Below are positions 29,401-38,012 of a stretch of 64,000 bases of DNA, piece by piece; position 1 is the stretch's first letter, and every line of letters starts with the position of its first letter. The translations under genes and the position numbers were made by a program. The notes under the pieces are model-generated. The model was not told the origin of the DNA. It did not search any database and worked only from the letters and a program-made list of their open reading frames with translations. Origin of the DNA: Aurantiacibacter zhengii. Lineage in GTDB: Bacteria; Pseudomonadota; Alphaproteobacteria; Sphingomonadales; Sphingomonadaceae. The stretch covers positions 1 to 64,000 of the forward strand of contig NZ_QXFL01000010.1 in assembly GCF_003584125.1 (NCBI RefSeq). Reading direction: 5' to 3'.

Positions 29401-29901
29401 GCCGCCATCGCCGCGCGGCGCGGGGTGCTGATCCACGCGCTGCTGGAGCGTCTGCCCGACACCCCGCGCGACCTGCGCGAAAGCGGCGGGCGGGCCTGGC
29501 TGCAACGGCACGGGCCGGATCTGTCCGATGCCGAACGCGACGAGATGCTTCAGCGGGCCTTGGCAGTTATCGACGAACCCGAGTGGCAGGGCCTGTTCGG
29601 CCCCGATGCACTGGCGGAGGTGCCGCTTGCGGCGACCGTCGGGGAACAGGTGATCGCCGGTACCGCAGACCGGCTGCTGGTAACGCCCGACCGGGTGCTG
29701 GTCGCCGATTTCAAGACGGCGCGCCGTCCACCGGGCAGTCTGGCGCAGGTTCCCGAATCGACGCTGCGGCAGATGGGCGCCTATGCCGCAGCACTGGCGG
29801 TGATCTATCCGGACCGGGCGATAGAGGCCGTCGTGCTCTACACCCAGACACCCCGGCTCATCGCCATTCCCGCGGACGTGCTGGCCCGTCACAAGCCCTA
29901 G
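26449..29901 (+). CDS. addA: Double-strand break repair helicase AddA
   Basis: A 1150-residue UvrD/Rep-type helicase with a C-terminal nuclease. Walker A SASAGTGKTQVL (about 30-41), LCLTFTKAGAAEM, Walker B HILVDEAQDTN (about 405), VGDYKQAIFRFQG, VMTVHGSKGLQAP and LLYVAMTRAEEALF give the full superfamily 1A motif series. The nuclease core ends in GTADRLLVTPDRVLVADFKT near residue 1090. The ATG at 26449 overlaps the addB stop; an in-frame ATG at 26428 is less likely. Confidence 0.95.
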   Translation: MSGPRTGRVFPLKDNQSLAVDPRDSVWLSASAGTGKTQVLSARVLRLLLTPGVRPEHILCLTFTKAGAAEMATRVNEVLANWVRMEDDRLVADLRAIGADIDPETRARARTLFAAVLDCPGGGLRIDTIHAFSQWLLAAFPEEAGLIPGTRPMEDRDRDMLAERVLRELLVDWEKSDAATQSALESLSLRMGSDGARGWLMRCAAARGVWFGPGAWQPPMEPRVKRLLGLDADASRQDLAKLCADDAFDTDALRQWRAAHAAWGTKTALGCLEAIDGWLAGDHNARFDRCEDLTKALFTQKGDVRSLASLEKHDPYVADSAARVAEHLAAIQEQATLLDLVDTITPALEVGRKFAIAWDEAKAREGLVDFDDLIMRAARLLGNSDMSAWIRYKLDRRFDHILVDEAQDTNAAQWAIIDALTDDFFAGLGQAEDRLRTIFVVGDYKQAIFRFQGTSPENFAAARASYARRLSDWVQGAAQARQGIDARTLQDLGLGRSYRTAQSVLAFVDEAIEAIGHGNFGLDRKPDPHIGDDRPGLVTLWAPVHGHPDEVEEEGEDGPEIGVSEPERRMAEKIADQIKRMWDGGFPLVKDKANPRNATPGDFMVLVRKRKELAGLIVAKLHAANVPVAGVDRLRLGAPLAVKDLMAALRFAAQPRDDLSLACLLVSPIFGWSQGDLLEYAARDKGVALWDHLRDLDAGRPQEAVAMLSQLLALADFETPQALLHWVLLGPWKARGKLVARLGREANDPIDELLNAAQQFSASSTPSLQGFIRWFDAGDGELKREAEGAGDMVRVMTVHGSKGLQAPIVILADACGDPDASRASGLELEEDLPGGEGRTIPLPALRSEERVGRIQAAADAAKAAEREEHWRLLYVAMTRAEEALFIGGALGKREKEPAEDSWYARLAPLFDAVPLDDPTWGWRLERGEHAEAVPHKSQQALPIPPVLPRWATTPIGPEPRPPRPLAPSAGMDEQGADPPLPADQAAIAARRGVLIHALLERLPDTPRDLRESGGRAWLQRHGPDLSDAERDEMLQRALAVIDEPEWQGLFGPDALAEVPLAATVGEQVIAGTADRLLVTPDRVLVADFKTARRPPGSLAQVPESTLRQMGAYAAALAVIYPDRAIEAVVLYTQTPRLIAIPADVLARHKP

Positions 29902-29996
29902 TGTTGGCGGCCCCAAGGAAAGCTTTTGTTACCCAAGCATTGAGTCCCTGAACGAAGCGCCTAGTTAGGGTGCCAATTGAATTCAGGAGAACATTG

Positions 29997-30317
29997 ATGG
30001 CGACCGTGAACGTAACCGATGCCAGCTTCCAGTCAGACGTGCTGGACGCCGACAAGCCCGTGCTGGTGGATTTCTGGGCCGACTGGTGCGGCCCCTGCAA
30101 GATGATCGCGCCCGCACTGGAAGAGATTTCGGACGAGATGGCGGACAAGGTGACGATCGCCAAGATGGACATCATGGAAAACCCCGACGTGCCCGGCCAG
30201 ATGGGCGTGCAGTCGATCCCCTACCTGGTCGTGTTCAAGGACGGAAAGCCAGTGGCCCAGCAGATGGGTGCCGCGCCGAAGAACGCACTGAAGAGCTGGC
30301 TCGAAAGCGTTCTCTAA
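29997..30317 (+). CDS. trxA: Thioredoxin
   Basis: A 106-residue cytosolic thioredoxin with active site WCGPC (C31, C34), FWADW ahead of it, the cis-Pro in SIPYLVVF and the usual single-domain length. Reduces ribonucleotide reductase, peroxiredoxins and other disulfides. The ATG at 29997 has CAGGAGA upstream; an in-frame ATG at 29970 is non-conserved extra sequence. It follows addA by about 95 bases and probably has its own promoter. Confidence 0.97.
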   Translation: MATVNVTDASFQSDVLDADKPVLVDFWADWCGPCKMIAPALEEISDEMADKVTIAKMDIMENPDVPGQMGVQSIPYLVVFKDGKPVAQQMGAAPKNALKSWLESVL

Positions 30318-30322
30318 GGCCG

Positions 30323-31129
30323 TCAGGCTTCAAGCGAATTGAGCCGCGCCGCCATGTCGTCCCACAGGGACGGTGTGGCGGCGGCGACCAGACCTTTGCG
30401 GTCCCATTCGTCCACCCTGTAGGGTGACCCGTCATCGGGGCGCGCAACCTTGCCGCCCGCTTCCTCCAGCCACAGGCAGCCCACGGCATGATCCCATGCC
30501 AGCGTGCGCTCGAATATCGACACGTCGTTCTCGCCCAGTGCGAGGCGCGGGTATTGCTCGGCAGCGCAATAGGGAATGTCGGTGAGGCGATAGTTCGGGC
30601 AGATGTGCTCGATCATCGCGGCGCGCTTGGTATCATCCATGAAAATCAGCGAGATCGCGGCCACGGGCGGGTCCTCTCCGGTGGTACGTGCGGTGATGCG
30701 CTCTCCGCCGACATAGGCTCCCTTGCCGCGATGGGCGGCGCAGAACCGGCCCGAAAGGCAATCGTAGATCCACCCGCTTTGCGCGACGCCATGATCGGCC
30801 TGCGCAATAAGAATGCCGAAGGGCGGCTGTCCGCTAGCGAAGTTGCGGGTGCCGTCGATCGGATCGACGATCCAGCACGGCCCCTTCAACCGTTCGAGCA
30901 CCGACTTGTCCTCGTGCGCGGCTTCTTCCCCTACGCAGAGCAGGCCGGGGGCAAGCTTTGCCAAACCTTCCTGCAAGGCGACCTCGCTCTCCCTGTCGGC
31001 GATGGTGACGGGGTCGTTGCCACCCTTGTCCTCAACTTGGTGATCGGCAAGGTTGCGGTAGCGTGGCAGGATGACCCGTTCGGTCACGTCACGGCACAGG
31101 GCCAGGATCTCGCGGTCGATGACGCTCAT
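30323..31129 (-). CDS. Inositol monophosphatase family phosphatase
   Basis: A 268-residue metal-dependent phosphatase of the IMPase fold. Metal ligands are visible in LLCVGEEAA (E68-E69), WIVDPIDGTRNFA (D89, D92) and LAWDHAVGCLWLEEAGG. Several alphaproteobacteria use a member of this family as the histidinol-phosphatase HisN, and HisN is a fair candidate here, but CysQ-like and inositol phosphatases share the motifs. The ATG at 31129 overlaps the argJ TGA by 4 bases, so the two form one amino-acid-biosynthesis-like operon. Confidence 0.85.
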   Translation of the reverse strand: MSVIDREILALCRDVTERVILPRYRNLADHQVEDKGGNDPVTIADRESEVALQEGLAKLAPGLLCVGEEAAHEDKSVLERLKGPCWIVDPIDGTRNFASGQPPFGILIAQADHGVAQSGWIYDCLSGRFCAAHRGKGAYVGGERITARTTGEDPPVAAISLIFMDDTKRAAMIEHICPNYRLTDIPYCAAEQYPRLALGENDVSIFERTLAWDHAVGCLWLEEAGGKVARPDDGSPYRVDEWDRKGLVAAATPSLWDDMAARLNSLEA

Positions 31130-32364
31130 GACCGGTAATCCGCATTGATCGCAATGTAACCGTGGGTGAGATCGCAGGTCCATACCGTTGCCCGGCCTTC
31201 GCCAAGCCCCAGGTCGACGTCGATGTCGATCTCATTGCCCTCAAGATGTTTCGCCACGGGTGCTTCGTCATAGTCGGGAAGGGGAAGTCCATTTCTCGCC
31301 GCCCACACGCCGCCAAATGCGATGCCCAGCTTGTCGCGGTCGGCAGGCTCGCCCGCCTTGCCCACCGCCATCACGACGCGGCCCCAATTGGCATCGCTGC
31401 CCGCAATCGCCGTTTTTACCAGAGGGGAATTCGCGATGGCGAGCCCCACGCGACGGGCGCTCTCGTCCGATTCTGCGCCAGTGACATTCACCGCGATGAA
31501 TTTCTGCGCGCCTTCGCCGTCGCGCACCACCAGATGCGCCAGCTGGCGGCACACATCGTGCAGCGCTGCCATGAAGGCATCGGCCCCGGCATCGTCGAAA
31601 CCTGCAAGCGGCGCGTTGCCTGCCTTGCCGGTGGCGAATGCCAGCACGGTATCGCTGGTGGACGTGTCGCTGTCCACGGTGATGCAGTTGAACGTGCCGG
31701 CACTGGCTGCGGAAAGGCACTGTTGCAGGAAGGCCGGGTCGACCGCCGCGTCGGTGAAGATGTAGCCGAGCATCGTCGCCATGTCGGGCGCGATCATGCC
31801 GCTGCCCTTGACGATACCGTTCAGGATAACCTTCGTATCGCCCAGCATGGCGGTGGCGGTGGCACCCTTGGCGAAGGTATCGGTGGTGCCGATGGTTCGG
31901 GCTGCGTCCTCGTAGGAAACCTCTGGTGCATCCAGAACCCGTGCGATGCCCGCCTCGGCCTTGTCCTTGGGCAGCGGCACGCCGATGACCCCGGTGGAGG
32001 ACACCAGAACGTCCGACGGCTTGCAATCGAGATGATGCGCCACCTGCGCCATGATCTGCTCCACCGCTTCGCGTCCGCGATAGCCGGTAAAGGCGTTGGA
32101 ATTGCCGGCATTGACCACCAGCGCACGGGCCTGGCCCAGCTTCACCTGTTCGCGCCCCAGCTCCACCTCGCTGGAACAGCAGACGTTGCGGGTGAACACG
32201 CCTGCCAGCGCCGTGCCTTTTGACAGTTCGGCATAGGTGAGATCGGCCCTGTCCCAGTTCTTGTAACCCGCACGGCCAACGCGGAGTGTCACACCCTCGA
32301 TCGCGGGCATATCGGGAAAGGGCAGGGCGAGGGGCGATCTTTCTAGGTCCATGCCCGCCGCCAT
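31126..32364 (-). CDS. argJ: Bifunctional glutamate N-acetyltransferase / amino-acid acetyltransferase
   Basis: ArgJ makes N-acetylglutamate in arginine synthesis, recycling acetyl groups from N-acetylornithine. The 412-residue precursor self-cleaves before the Thr of the APDMATMLGY motif (T197) to give alpha and beta chains. SSTGVIGVPLP, the VKGSGMIAPDM segment and the C-terminal DLTHGYIAINADYRS are typical. An in-frame Met at residue 5 (32352) could be the start. The gene is divergent from the small secreted protein at 32459. Confidence 0.96.
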   Translation of the reverse strand: MAAGMDLERSPLALPFPDMPAIEGVTLRVGRAGYKNWDRADLTYAELSKGTALAGVFTRNVCCSSEVELGREQVKLGQARALVVNAGNSNAFTGYRGREAVEQIMAQVAHHLDCKPSDVLVSSTGVIGVPLPKDKAEAGIARVLDAPEVSYEDAARTIGTTDTFAKGATATAMLGDTKVILNGIVKGSGMIAPDMATMLGYIFTDAAVDPAFLQQCLSAASAGTFNCITVDSDTSTSDTVLAFATGKAGNAPLAGFDDAGADAFMAALHDVCRQLAHLVVRDGEGAQKFIAVNVTGAESDESARRVGLAIANSPLVKTAIAGSDANWGRVVMAVGKAGEPADRDKLGIAFGGVWAARNGLPLPDYDEAPVAKHLEGNEIDIDVDLGLGEGRATVWTCDLTHGYIAINADYRS

Positions 32365-32458
32365 AAAGGCCCTTTACCTGCGCGCCAACACGACAATTCA
32401 CGGCTGTAAAAGCATCGCTGGTGGACTTTGGGGAATGACGCGCTATCTGGAAGGCGAG

Positions 32459-32716
32459 ATGTTACGCCAACTGCTTACCCTCCTTGCGCTTGTTTCGGGC
32501 CTCGGCCTGGTTGCCACGCCTGCCGTGGCGGCACAGGCCAACGTGGTCAGCGTGGCGGCATCGGGCGATACTTCGGACTGCCAGGTCGTCAGCCTGCCGC
32601 TGGAACTGGTGCGCGGCAAGGCGCGTGATCCGCAGGTCCGGCAGCCATGCAGGCCGCGGCCCCTCATCGTCCACACGCCCACCGTGCAGTTGCAGGCAGA
32701 CCGCGCGCACGAATAG
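32459..32716 (+). CDS. Small secreted protein, unknown
   Basis: An 85-residue protein with a clear Sec signal peptide (MLRQLLTLLALVSGLGLVATPAVAA, cleavage near residue 25). The mature part is short and polar, with two Cys (SDCQVV and RQPCRPRP) that could form a disulfide. An ATG at 32435 is also in frame. It lies between argJ and secA; no function is recognised. Confidence 0.65.
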   Translation: MLRQLLTLLALVSGLGLVATPAVAAQANVVSVAASGDTSDCQVVSLPLELVRGKARDPQVRQPCRPRPLIVHTPTVQLQADRAHE

Positions 32717-32805
32717 TGCCGCATGCTCCTTACATCGCCTGATTAATTCCGGCTGCGCACCCATGCGCGGCCTCTTTCCATATTATCTGACAGGATAGGC
32801 CCATC

Positions 32806-35613
32806 ATGTGGCAGACCATCGCCAAGTCCGTTTTCGGTTCGTCCAACGACCGTTACGTCCGTTCGCTCGACAAGATCGTCGGGCGCATCAATGCGCTTGA
32901 AGAGCAGCTCGAGGATTTCTCCGACGACGAGCTGAAGGCGCAGACTCTCAAGTTCCGCAAGAAGCTGGAAGAGGGCGCGACCCTCGACGATATTTTGCCC
33001 GAAGCTTTCGCCACCGTGCGCGAGGCATCGAAGCGCGTCATGGGCATGCGCCACTACGACGTGCAGATGGTCGGCGGCATCGTGCTCCATCGCGGCGAAA
33101 TCGCCGAAATGAAGACGGGTGAGGGCAAGACGCTGGTCGCAACGCTGGCCACCTACCTGAACGCCATCGAAGGCAAGGGCGTCCACGTCGTTACCGTGAA
33201 CGACTACCTCGCCCGCCGCGACGCGGAATGGATGGGCCAGCTGTACGGCTTCCTGGGCCTGACCACGGGCGTGATCGTGCCGAACCTGCCCGAAGCTGCC
33301 CGGCGCGATGCCTACGCCGCCGACATCACCTATGGCACGAACAACGAATTCGGTTTCGACTACCTGCGCGACAACATGAAGCAGGAGCGCCGCCAGATGG
33401 TGCAGCGCCCCTTCAACTACGCCATCGTCGACGAGGTGGATTCCATCCTGATCGACGAAGCGCGTACCCCGCTGATCATCTCCGGCCCGACCGAGGACAA
33501 GAGCGACCTTTACATCGCGCTGGACGCGATGGTGAAGCAGATCGTGAAGGACCAGGAGGCGCTGGAGAAAGAGCGCGGTGATGAGCTGACCGAAGAGGAA
33601 AGCTTCTACACCAAGGACGAGAAGACCCGGAACATCCAGCTCACCGAAGAGGGCGTGGAAGAGATGGAAAAGCGGCTGATCGCCGCCGGCCTGCTCGAAA
33701 CCGACAACCTCTATGACGTGGAGAACACGCAGGTCGTCCATCACCTGGACCAGGCGCTGCGCGCGGTAGTGATGTTCAAGAAGGATACCGATTACATCGT
33801 CAAGGACGACAAGGTCGTGATCATCGACGAGTTCACCGGCCGTATGATGGACGGGCGGCGCTGGTCGAACGGCCTGCACCAGGCGGCAGAGGCCAAGGAA
33901 GGGGTGGAAATCCAGCCCGAGAACCAGACAATGGCCTCGATCACTTTCCAGAACTATTTCCGCATGTATCCCAAGCTTTCCGGTATGACCGGCACCGCCG
34001 CCACCGAGGCGAGCGAGTTCTGGGACATCTACAAGCTGAACGTGGTGGAAATCCCCACCAACGTTCCCGTGGCGCGCGTGGACGAGGAGGACGAGTTCTA
34101 CAAGAACACGCTCGACAAGTTCGCCGCCATTGCGAAAGCTATCAAGGAAAAGAACGAGATCGGCCAGCCGGTGCTGGTGGGTACGGTCTCCATCGAGAAA
34201 TCCGAGCTGCTCAGCCAGTTCCTCGACAAGGAAGGCGTGAAGCACGCCGTCCTGAACGCCCGCATGCACGAACAGGAAGCCCACATCGTGGCGCAGGCGG
34301 GCCGCATCGGTGCCGTTACCATCGCCACCAACATGGCCGGTCGCGGTACGGACATTCAGCTTGGCGGCAACGTGGAATTCCGCGTCGGCGACGAGCTTGC
34401 CGAGATGGAAGACGGCCCTGAAAAGGATGCCGCGATCGAGCGCATCAAGGCCGAGGTGAAGGAAGAGCGCCAGAAGGTGAAAGAGGCAGGCGGCCTGTTC
34501 GTGCTCGGCACCGAACGCCACGAGAGCCGCCGCATCGACAATCAGCTGCGCGGCCGTTCGGGCCGCCAGGGCGACCCTGGCTTGTCGCGTTTCTACCTCT
34601 GCCTGGAAGATGACCTGCTGCGCATCTTCGGGCCGGACACGCTGTTCTCCAAGATGATGAACGCCAACCTTGAAGATGGCGAGGCCATCGGCTCCAAGTG
34701 GCTTTCCAAGGCCATCGAGACCGCGCAGAAGAAGGTCGAGGCGCGCAACTACGAAATGCGCAAGCAGGTCGTGCAGTACGACGACGTGATGAACGACCAG
34801 CGCAAGGTCATTTACGACCAGCGAGCCGAAATCATGGATTCGGAGCGCGTGGACGATGTCGTGCTCGACATGCGCCAGGATGCCATCAACTCGCTGGTGG
34901 TCGAAGCCTGTCCGCCAGGCTCCTACCCGGAACAGTGGGACGTCGAGGGGCTGAAGGAAAAGGTCGCCGACGTGCTGGGCCTCACTCCGCCGATCAACGA
35001 CTGGATGGAAGAGGATGCGGTCGAGCCGGAACTGATCGAAGAGCGCCTGCAAGACCTGGCCGAGGAGCGGCTCAACGAACGGACTGCGGAAATTCCCGAG
35101 AACTCGTGGCGGCGGGTGGAGAAATCCATCCTGCTCGAACGGCTCGACTATCACTGGAAGGAACACCTCGCCACGCTGGATGCGCTGCGCCAGGTGGTGT
35201 TCCTGCGTGCCTATGCTCAGAAGCAGCCGATCAACGAGTACAAACAGGAAGCCTTCGGCCTGTTCCAGACCATGCTCGACACCCTGCGCGAGGACGTGAC
35301 GAAGGTTCTGATGACGGCGCAACTGCGTCCCGCGGCTCCGCCGCCGTCGCCGCGCGCCCTGCCGGATCTGCCCGACTTCCTGACCGGGCACGTCGATCCG
35401 TTCACGGGTGAGGACGACAGTAACGATGGCGACGGTTCGGAACGGATGCAGCCGCTGTTCGGCACCCTGGCCAGTTCGCCCGTGGCAAGCACCGGCACCG
35501 CCGGTTCCGCCCAGCGCGAAAATCCCTATGCCGACAAGAACGTCAGCCGCAATGCGCCGTGCCCGTGCGGTTCGGGCAACAAGTACAAGCATTGCCACGG
35601 CGCGGTCGCCTAA
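32806..35613 (+). CDS. secA: Protein translocase subunit SecA
   Basis: The 935-residue ATPase that drives preproteins through SecYEG. Walker [12 protein letters not shown] (about 100-110), [23 protein letters not shown] (DEAD-like, about 209), [14 protein letters not shown], the [10 protein letters not shown] motif and SGRQGDPG are all present. The C-terminal zinc-binding SEC-C tail, [14 protein letters not shown], which contacts SecB, is intact. AGGATAGG precedes the ATG. Confidence 0.98.
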   Translation: MWQTIAKSVFGSSNDRYVRSLDKIVGRINALEEQLEDFSDDELKAQTLKFRKKLEEGATLDDILPEAFATVREASKRVMGMRHYDVQMVGGIVLHRGEIAEMKTGEGKTLVATLATYLNAIEGKGVHVVTVNDYLARRDAEWMGQLYGFLGLTTGVIVPNLPEAARRDAYAADITYGTNNEFGFDYLRDNMKQERRQMVQRPFNYAIVDEVDSILIDEARTPLIISGPTEDKSDLYIALDAMVKQIVKDQEALEKERGDELTEEESFYTKDEKTRNIQLTEEGVEEMEKRLIAAGLLETDNLYDVENTQVVHHLDQALRAVVMFKKDTDYIVKDDKVVIIDEFTGRMMDGRRWSNGLHQAAEAKEGVEIQPENQTMASITFQNYFRMYPKLSGMTGTAATEASEFWDIYKLNVVEIPTNVPVARVDEEDEFYKNTLDKFAAIAKAIKEKNEIGQPVLVGTVSIEKSELLSQFLDKEGVKHAVLNARMHEQEAHIVAQAGRIGAVTIATNMAGRGTDIQLGGNVEFRVGDELAEMEDGPEKDAAIERIKAEVKEERQKVKEAGGLFVLGTERHESRRIDNQLRGRSGRQGDPGLSRFYLCLEDDLLRIFGPDTLFSKMMNANLEDGEAIGSKWLSKAIETAQKKVEARNYEMRKQVVQYDDVMNDQRKVIYDQRAEIMDSERVDDVVLDMRQDAINSLVVEACPPGSYPEQWDVEGLKEKVADVLGLTPPINDWMEEDAVEPELIEERLQDLAEERLNERTAEIPENSWRRVEKSILLERLDYHWKEHLATLDALRQVVFLRAYAQKQPINEYKQEAFGLFQTMLDTLREDVTKVLMTAQLRPAAPPPSPRALPDLPDFLTGHVDPFTGEDDSNDGDGSERMQPLFGTLASSPVASTGTAGSAQRENPYADKNVSRNAPCPCGSGNKYKHCHGAVA

Positions 35614-35641
35614 CGGCTTGCCTGCAAGTTTGAAGCAGATA

Positions 35642-35669
35642 GCATGGGGGCGAAGGAGAGCCCCCATGC
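35642..35669 (+). promoter_or_regulatory. Hairpin enclosing the RBS and start codon of the methyltransferase lipoprotein
   Basis: GCATGGGGGC at 35642-35651 pairs perfectly with GCCCCCATGC at 35660-35669. The 8-base loop carries the AAGGAG ribosome-binding site, and the ATG start (35666) is locked in the 3' arm. Such a structure would limit translation initiation. It has no following T-run, so it is not a normal terminator for secA. Confidence 0.6.
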
Positions 35670-36436
35670 CATCCACTTTCAGGCCCATCGTCGCCGCCAC
35701 GTCGAGCCTTGCCGCACTAACCCTCGCCGGCTGTTCGGCACTCGAATCGCCAGCCCCGGTCAGTTACGCGCTGGCCGACATGGGCGATTACATCATGGCC
35801 GCAGTGCTCAGCCCGGCGCGCCCGGCCGAGGACAAGGCTCGCGATGAAGCGCGCCAGCCGGAGGAGATCGTCGCATTTGCCGGCGTGCAGCGCGGTGACA
35901 CGATTGCCGAGATGGCGCCGGGCGGCGGTTATTACACGCGCATCCTGTCACAGACAGTCGGGCCAGAGGGCAAGGTCTATGCCCTGATGCCGGCCTTTTA
36001 TGCCAACCGCGAAGGCGGGCTCGACACCATCAATGCCATCGCCGAACAGTATGGCAATGTGGAGGTTGTCGTGGTGGAAGGCTACGATGCGATGTCCCTT
36101 CCGGAACAGGTCGATCTCGTCTGGACGACGGAAAACTACCACGACTTCGCCAACGGCGATATCGGCGTGACAAATGCCTGGGCCTTCGATGCGCTGAAGC
36201 CCGGCGGCATCTACTTCGTGGAAGACCACGCTGCCCCCGGCACCGGCCTTGCAGCCACCTCGACCCTCCACCGCATAGATCCTGCCGCCGTGCGCGAGCA
36301 GGTAGCCGCCGCCGGCTTCACGCTGGAAGCGGAGAGTGACGTGCTGCGAAACCCGGCAGACCCGCACACGGCCGGACCGCGCGAATTCGGCGGCGTGACG
36401 GACAAGTTTGCTTTCCGGTTCAGAAAACCGGGTTAA
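35666..36436 (+). CDS. Predicted methyltransferase-fold lipoprotein
   Basis: A 256-residue protein with a lipoprotein signal (LTLAGCSA, Cys at about residue 23) and a class I SAM-methyltransferase fold: motif I TIAEMAPGGGYYTRIL, then VGPEGKVYAL and DLVWTTENYHDF. A SAM-fold protein exported to the periplasm is odd, because SAM is cytosolic; the family (COG4798-like) is nonetheless common with signal peptides, and its reaction is unknown. The ATG at 35666 has AAGGAG upstream inside a hairpin. Upstream in-frame codons lie within secA and are not coding. Confidence 0.8.
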   Translation: MPSTFRPIVAATSSLAALTLAGCSALESPAPVSYALADMGDYIMAAVLSPARPAEDKARDEARQPEEIVAFAGVQRGDTIAEMAPGGGYYTRILSQTVGPEGKVYALMPAFYANREGGLDTINAIAEQYGNVEVVVVEGYDAMSLPEQVDLVWTTENYHDFANGDIGVTNAWAFDALKPGGIYFVEDHAAPGTGLAATSTLHRIDPAAVREQVAAAGFTLEAESDVLRNPADPHTAGPREFGGVTDKFAFRFRKPG

Positions 36437-36780
36437 CAAACCCGACCTCTGGCCTTGATTGCGCCGCCCGAAATAGTTGCAAAAAATTTTTTGTACGTGG
36501 CGGAACCGCTCGCGATTTAGTGCATTACTGCGATTACAAGGCTGCGCTTTCTCCCTGGCTGACGAGTCAAAGAAGCGCGGCCTTTGTTTTGTCCGGACTG
36601 GACAGCTTTGCGTGAGCAGCTCGCCATCCCGCACTGCTGGTAGCCAACTTTGCCCGCATGGCTCCCATGGTTAACTTCATATTAGCCGCTTGCTGCGACA
36701 CCCCCTGGTGACACACGCGAAGGGGCCAGTGATGCTGCACTCGATTTCTTTCTCGAAGAGCCAACCCCTGTCGCCGACGC
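36437..36780. other. 344-base intergenic region with AT palindrome and terminator-like hairpin
   Basis: No gene is supported here. It holds a perfect 14-base palindrome of six A and six T flanked by C and G (36480-36493), and a strong hairpin at 36538-36590. The rest, about 190 bases before the acyltransferase, shows no recognisable signal. Confidence 0.5.
36538..36590 (+). terminator. Terminator-like hairpin with 12-bp stem
   Basis: AAGGCTGCGCTT (36538-36549) pairs with AAGCGCGGCCTT (36573-36584) with one G-T pair, across a 23-base loop, then TGTTTT. It could end the methyltransferase transcript or a small RNA starting near the upstream AT palindrome. Confidence 0.55.
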
Positions 36781-37791
36781 ATGTCCGCTAGACAGGGCAG
36801 GGCGCTGGGTATGACACGGCTTCACGGTCTCGACGCGCTGCGCGGCGTGGCGGCACTCGCCGTGTTCCTGCACCACCTTTGCCACTATTACTTCCTGCCG
36901 GACCTGCTGCCGATTGCGGGGCGCTCGGTCGACCTGTTCTTTGCGCTTTCCGGCTTCGTGATGGCGCGAACCTATGACGCCAAGCTGCGCGAAGGGCTTG
37001 GTGCCACCCGCTTCCTGCTGAAACGATACAACAGGCTCGCCCCATGCGCCTTCATAGGCGGGGGGATCGGCCTCGTCTTCGCCGTGGCGACCGGATATTT
37101 TCCGAACCATGTCGTGGTAGCAGGTGTGATCGGGACGATCCTGTTCCTTCCCGTACCCATCGGCGCATTCACCTATCCCCTCAACGGCGCGGCATGGTCT
37201 TTGACGGTCGAGCTGTTCCTGAACTGGGTGCACGGCGCTTTCCTGGCCCGGCGCGAACGGCTGTGGCTGGTGCTTGCCGTGGCTGTCGCGCTCTATGCAG
37301 TCGTCGCCTGGCGCGACGGCGGTACGCACTCGCTCAGCAGCATGGCTTACCTGCCCAATACCCTGCTGCGAGGGCTGTCGTGTTACGTGATCGGGGTGAT
37401 CCTTTACCGCACCTGCGGCGACCGCGCCCTGTGGCGCAGTGCTGCGCCAGCGGTGATCGCCTTTCCGTTCGTGACAGCGGCCTTGCAGTACGCCCTCGCA
37501 GACTGGATAGCCTCGCTGGTATTCCTCGGCCTGATCCCCGTGTTCATCCGCGGTACGCTGGGGCAGATGCCGGCTGCCATCGGCGGCGTACTGGGCGGCC
37601 TGTCATACCCGCTTTATGCGACCCATTTCCCGATCATCCTGTTCAGCAGGGCGCTGGGCATCAGCCCGCTTGGCACCACCGTAATCTGTCTGGCGGTCGC
37701 CGCATTGCTGATGCTGACAGTGGAAGCGGCGCGGACCGGGAAGAGCAATACGCGCGCGTCCGATCAGATGCGTGCGCCGCATCCGGGTTGA
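36781..37791 (+). CDS. Acyltransferase 3 family membrane protein
   Basis: A 336-residue integral membrane O-acyltransferase (OafA/Acyl_transf_3 type). GLDALRGVAALAVFLHH carries the family Arg and catalytic-region His; RSVDLFFALSGFVMARTY and AAWSLTVELFLN follow. About ten hydrophobic segments are visible. Such proteins acetylate or succinylate surface polysaccharides; the substrate is unknown. The ATG at 36811 is an alternative start, nearer the family start. The gene is the last core gene before the tRNA-Asn element. Confidence 0.85.
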   Translation: MSARQGRALGMTRLHGLDALRGVAALAVFLHHLCHYYFLPDLLPIAGRSVDLFFALSGFVMARTYDAKLREGLGATRFLLKRYNRLAPCAFIGGGIGLVFAVATGYFPNHVVVAGVIGTILFLPVPIGAFTYPLNGAAWSLTVELFLNWVHGAFLARRERLWLVLAVAVALYAVVAWRDGGTHSLSSMAYLPNTLLRGLSCYVIGVILYRTCGDRALWRSAAPAVIAFPFVTAALQYALADWIASLVFLGLIPVFIRGTLGQMPAAIGGVLGGLSYPLYATHFPIILFSRALGISPLGTTVICLAVAALLMLTVEAARTGKSNTRASDQMRAPHPG

Positions 37792-37849
37792 TCGCTTCCG
37801 GCTGATTTGCGTTGAGCTTTCCACCGCGAACCGCGTTCAGCGAAGTGGA

Positions 37850-37869
37850 AAATGGCTCCCCGAGTTGGA
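37850..37869 (+). repeat. attL core of the tRNA-Asn element
   Basis: AAATGGCTCCCCGAGTTGGA is identical to 57443-57462, where it is the 3' end of tRNA-Asn plus three flanking bases. Here it stands alone as a partial tRNA end, marking the left junction of the element. Confidence 0.92.
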
Positions 37870-37985
37870 ACCATTCCCTTTATCGCTGGCCTTCGCTTGC
37901 CTTCGATCTTTCCCAGATTTCCTAGGGCCTTCCTCGCCGCATCCTTCGCACCCCTTCGTTGCAATTCGCTAGAAGCCGCATTATG

Positions 37986-38005
37986 ATGTGGGAGTAAATG
38001 AGGGA
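37986..38005 (+). repeat. Left copy of a 20-base repeat near the element ends
   Basis: Matches 57369-57388 at 19 of 20 positions in the same orientation (ATGTGGGAGTAAATGAGGGA here). It lies 117 bases inside attL and its GAGGGA is the likely ribosome-binding site of the integrase. It is a candidate arm-type integrase binding site. Confidence 0.65.
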
Positions 38006-38012
38006 TAGACCT

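Noticed and set aside
32743-35700. 985-residue open frame on the minus strand opposite secA
   Set aside because: It mirrors secA codon structure in a high-GC genome; the translation is rich in His, Val, Leu and Gly with no domain, while secA has every motif.
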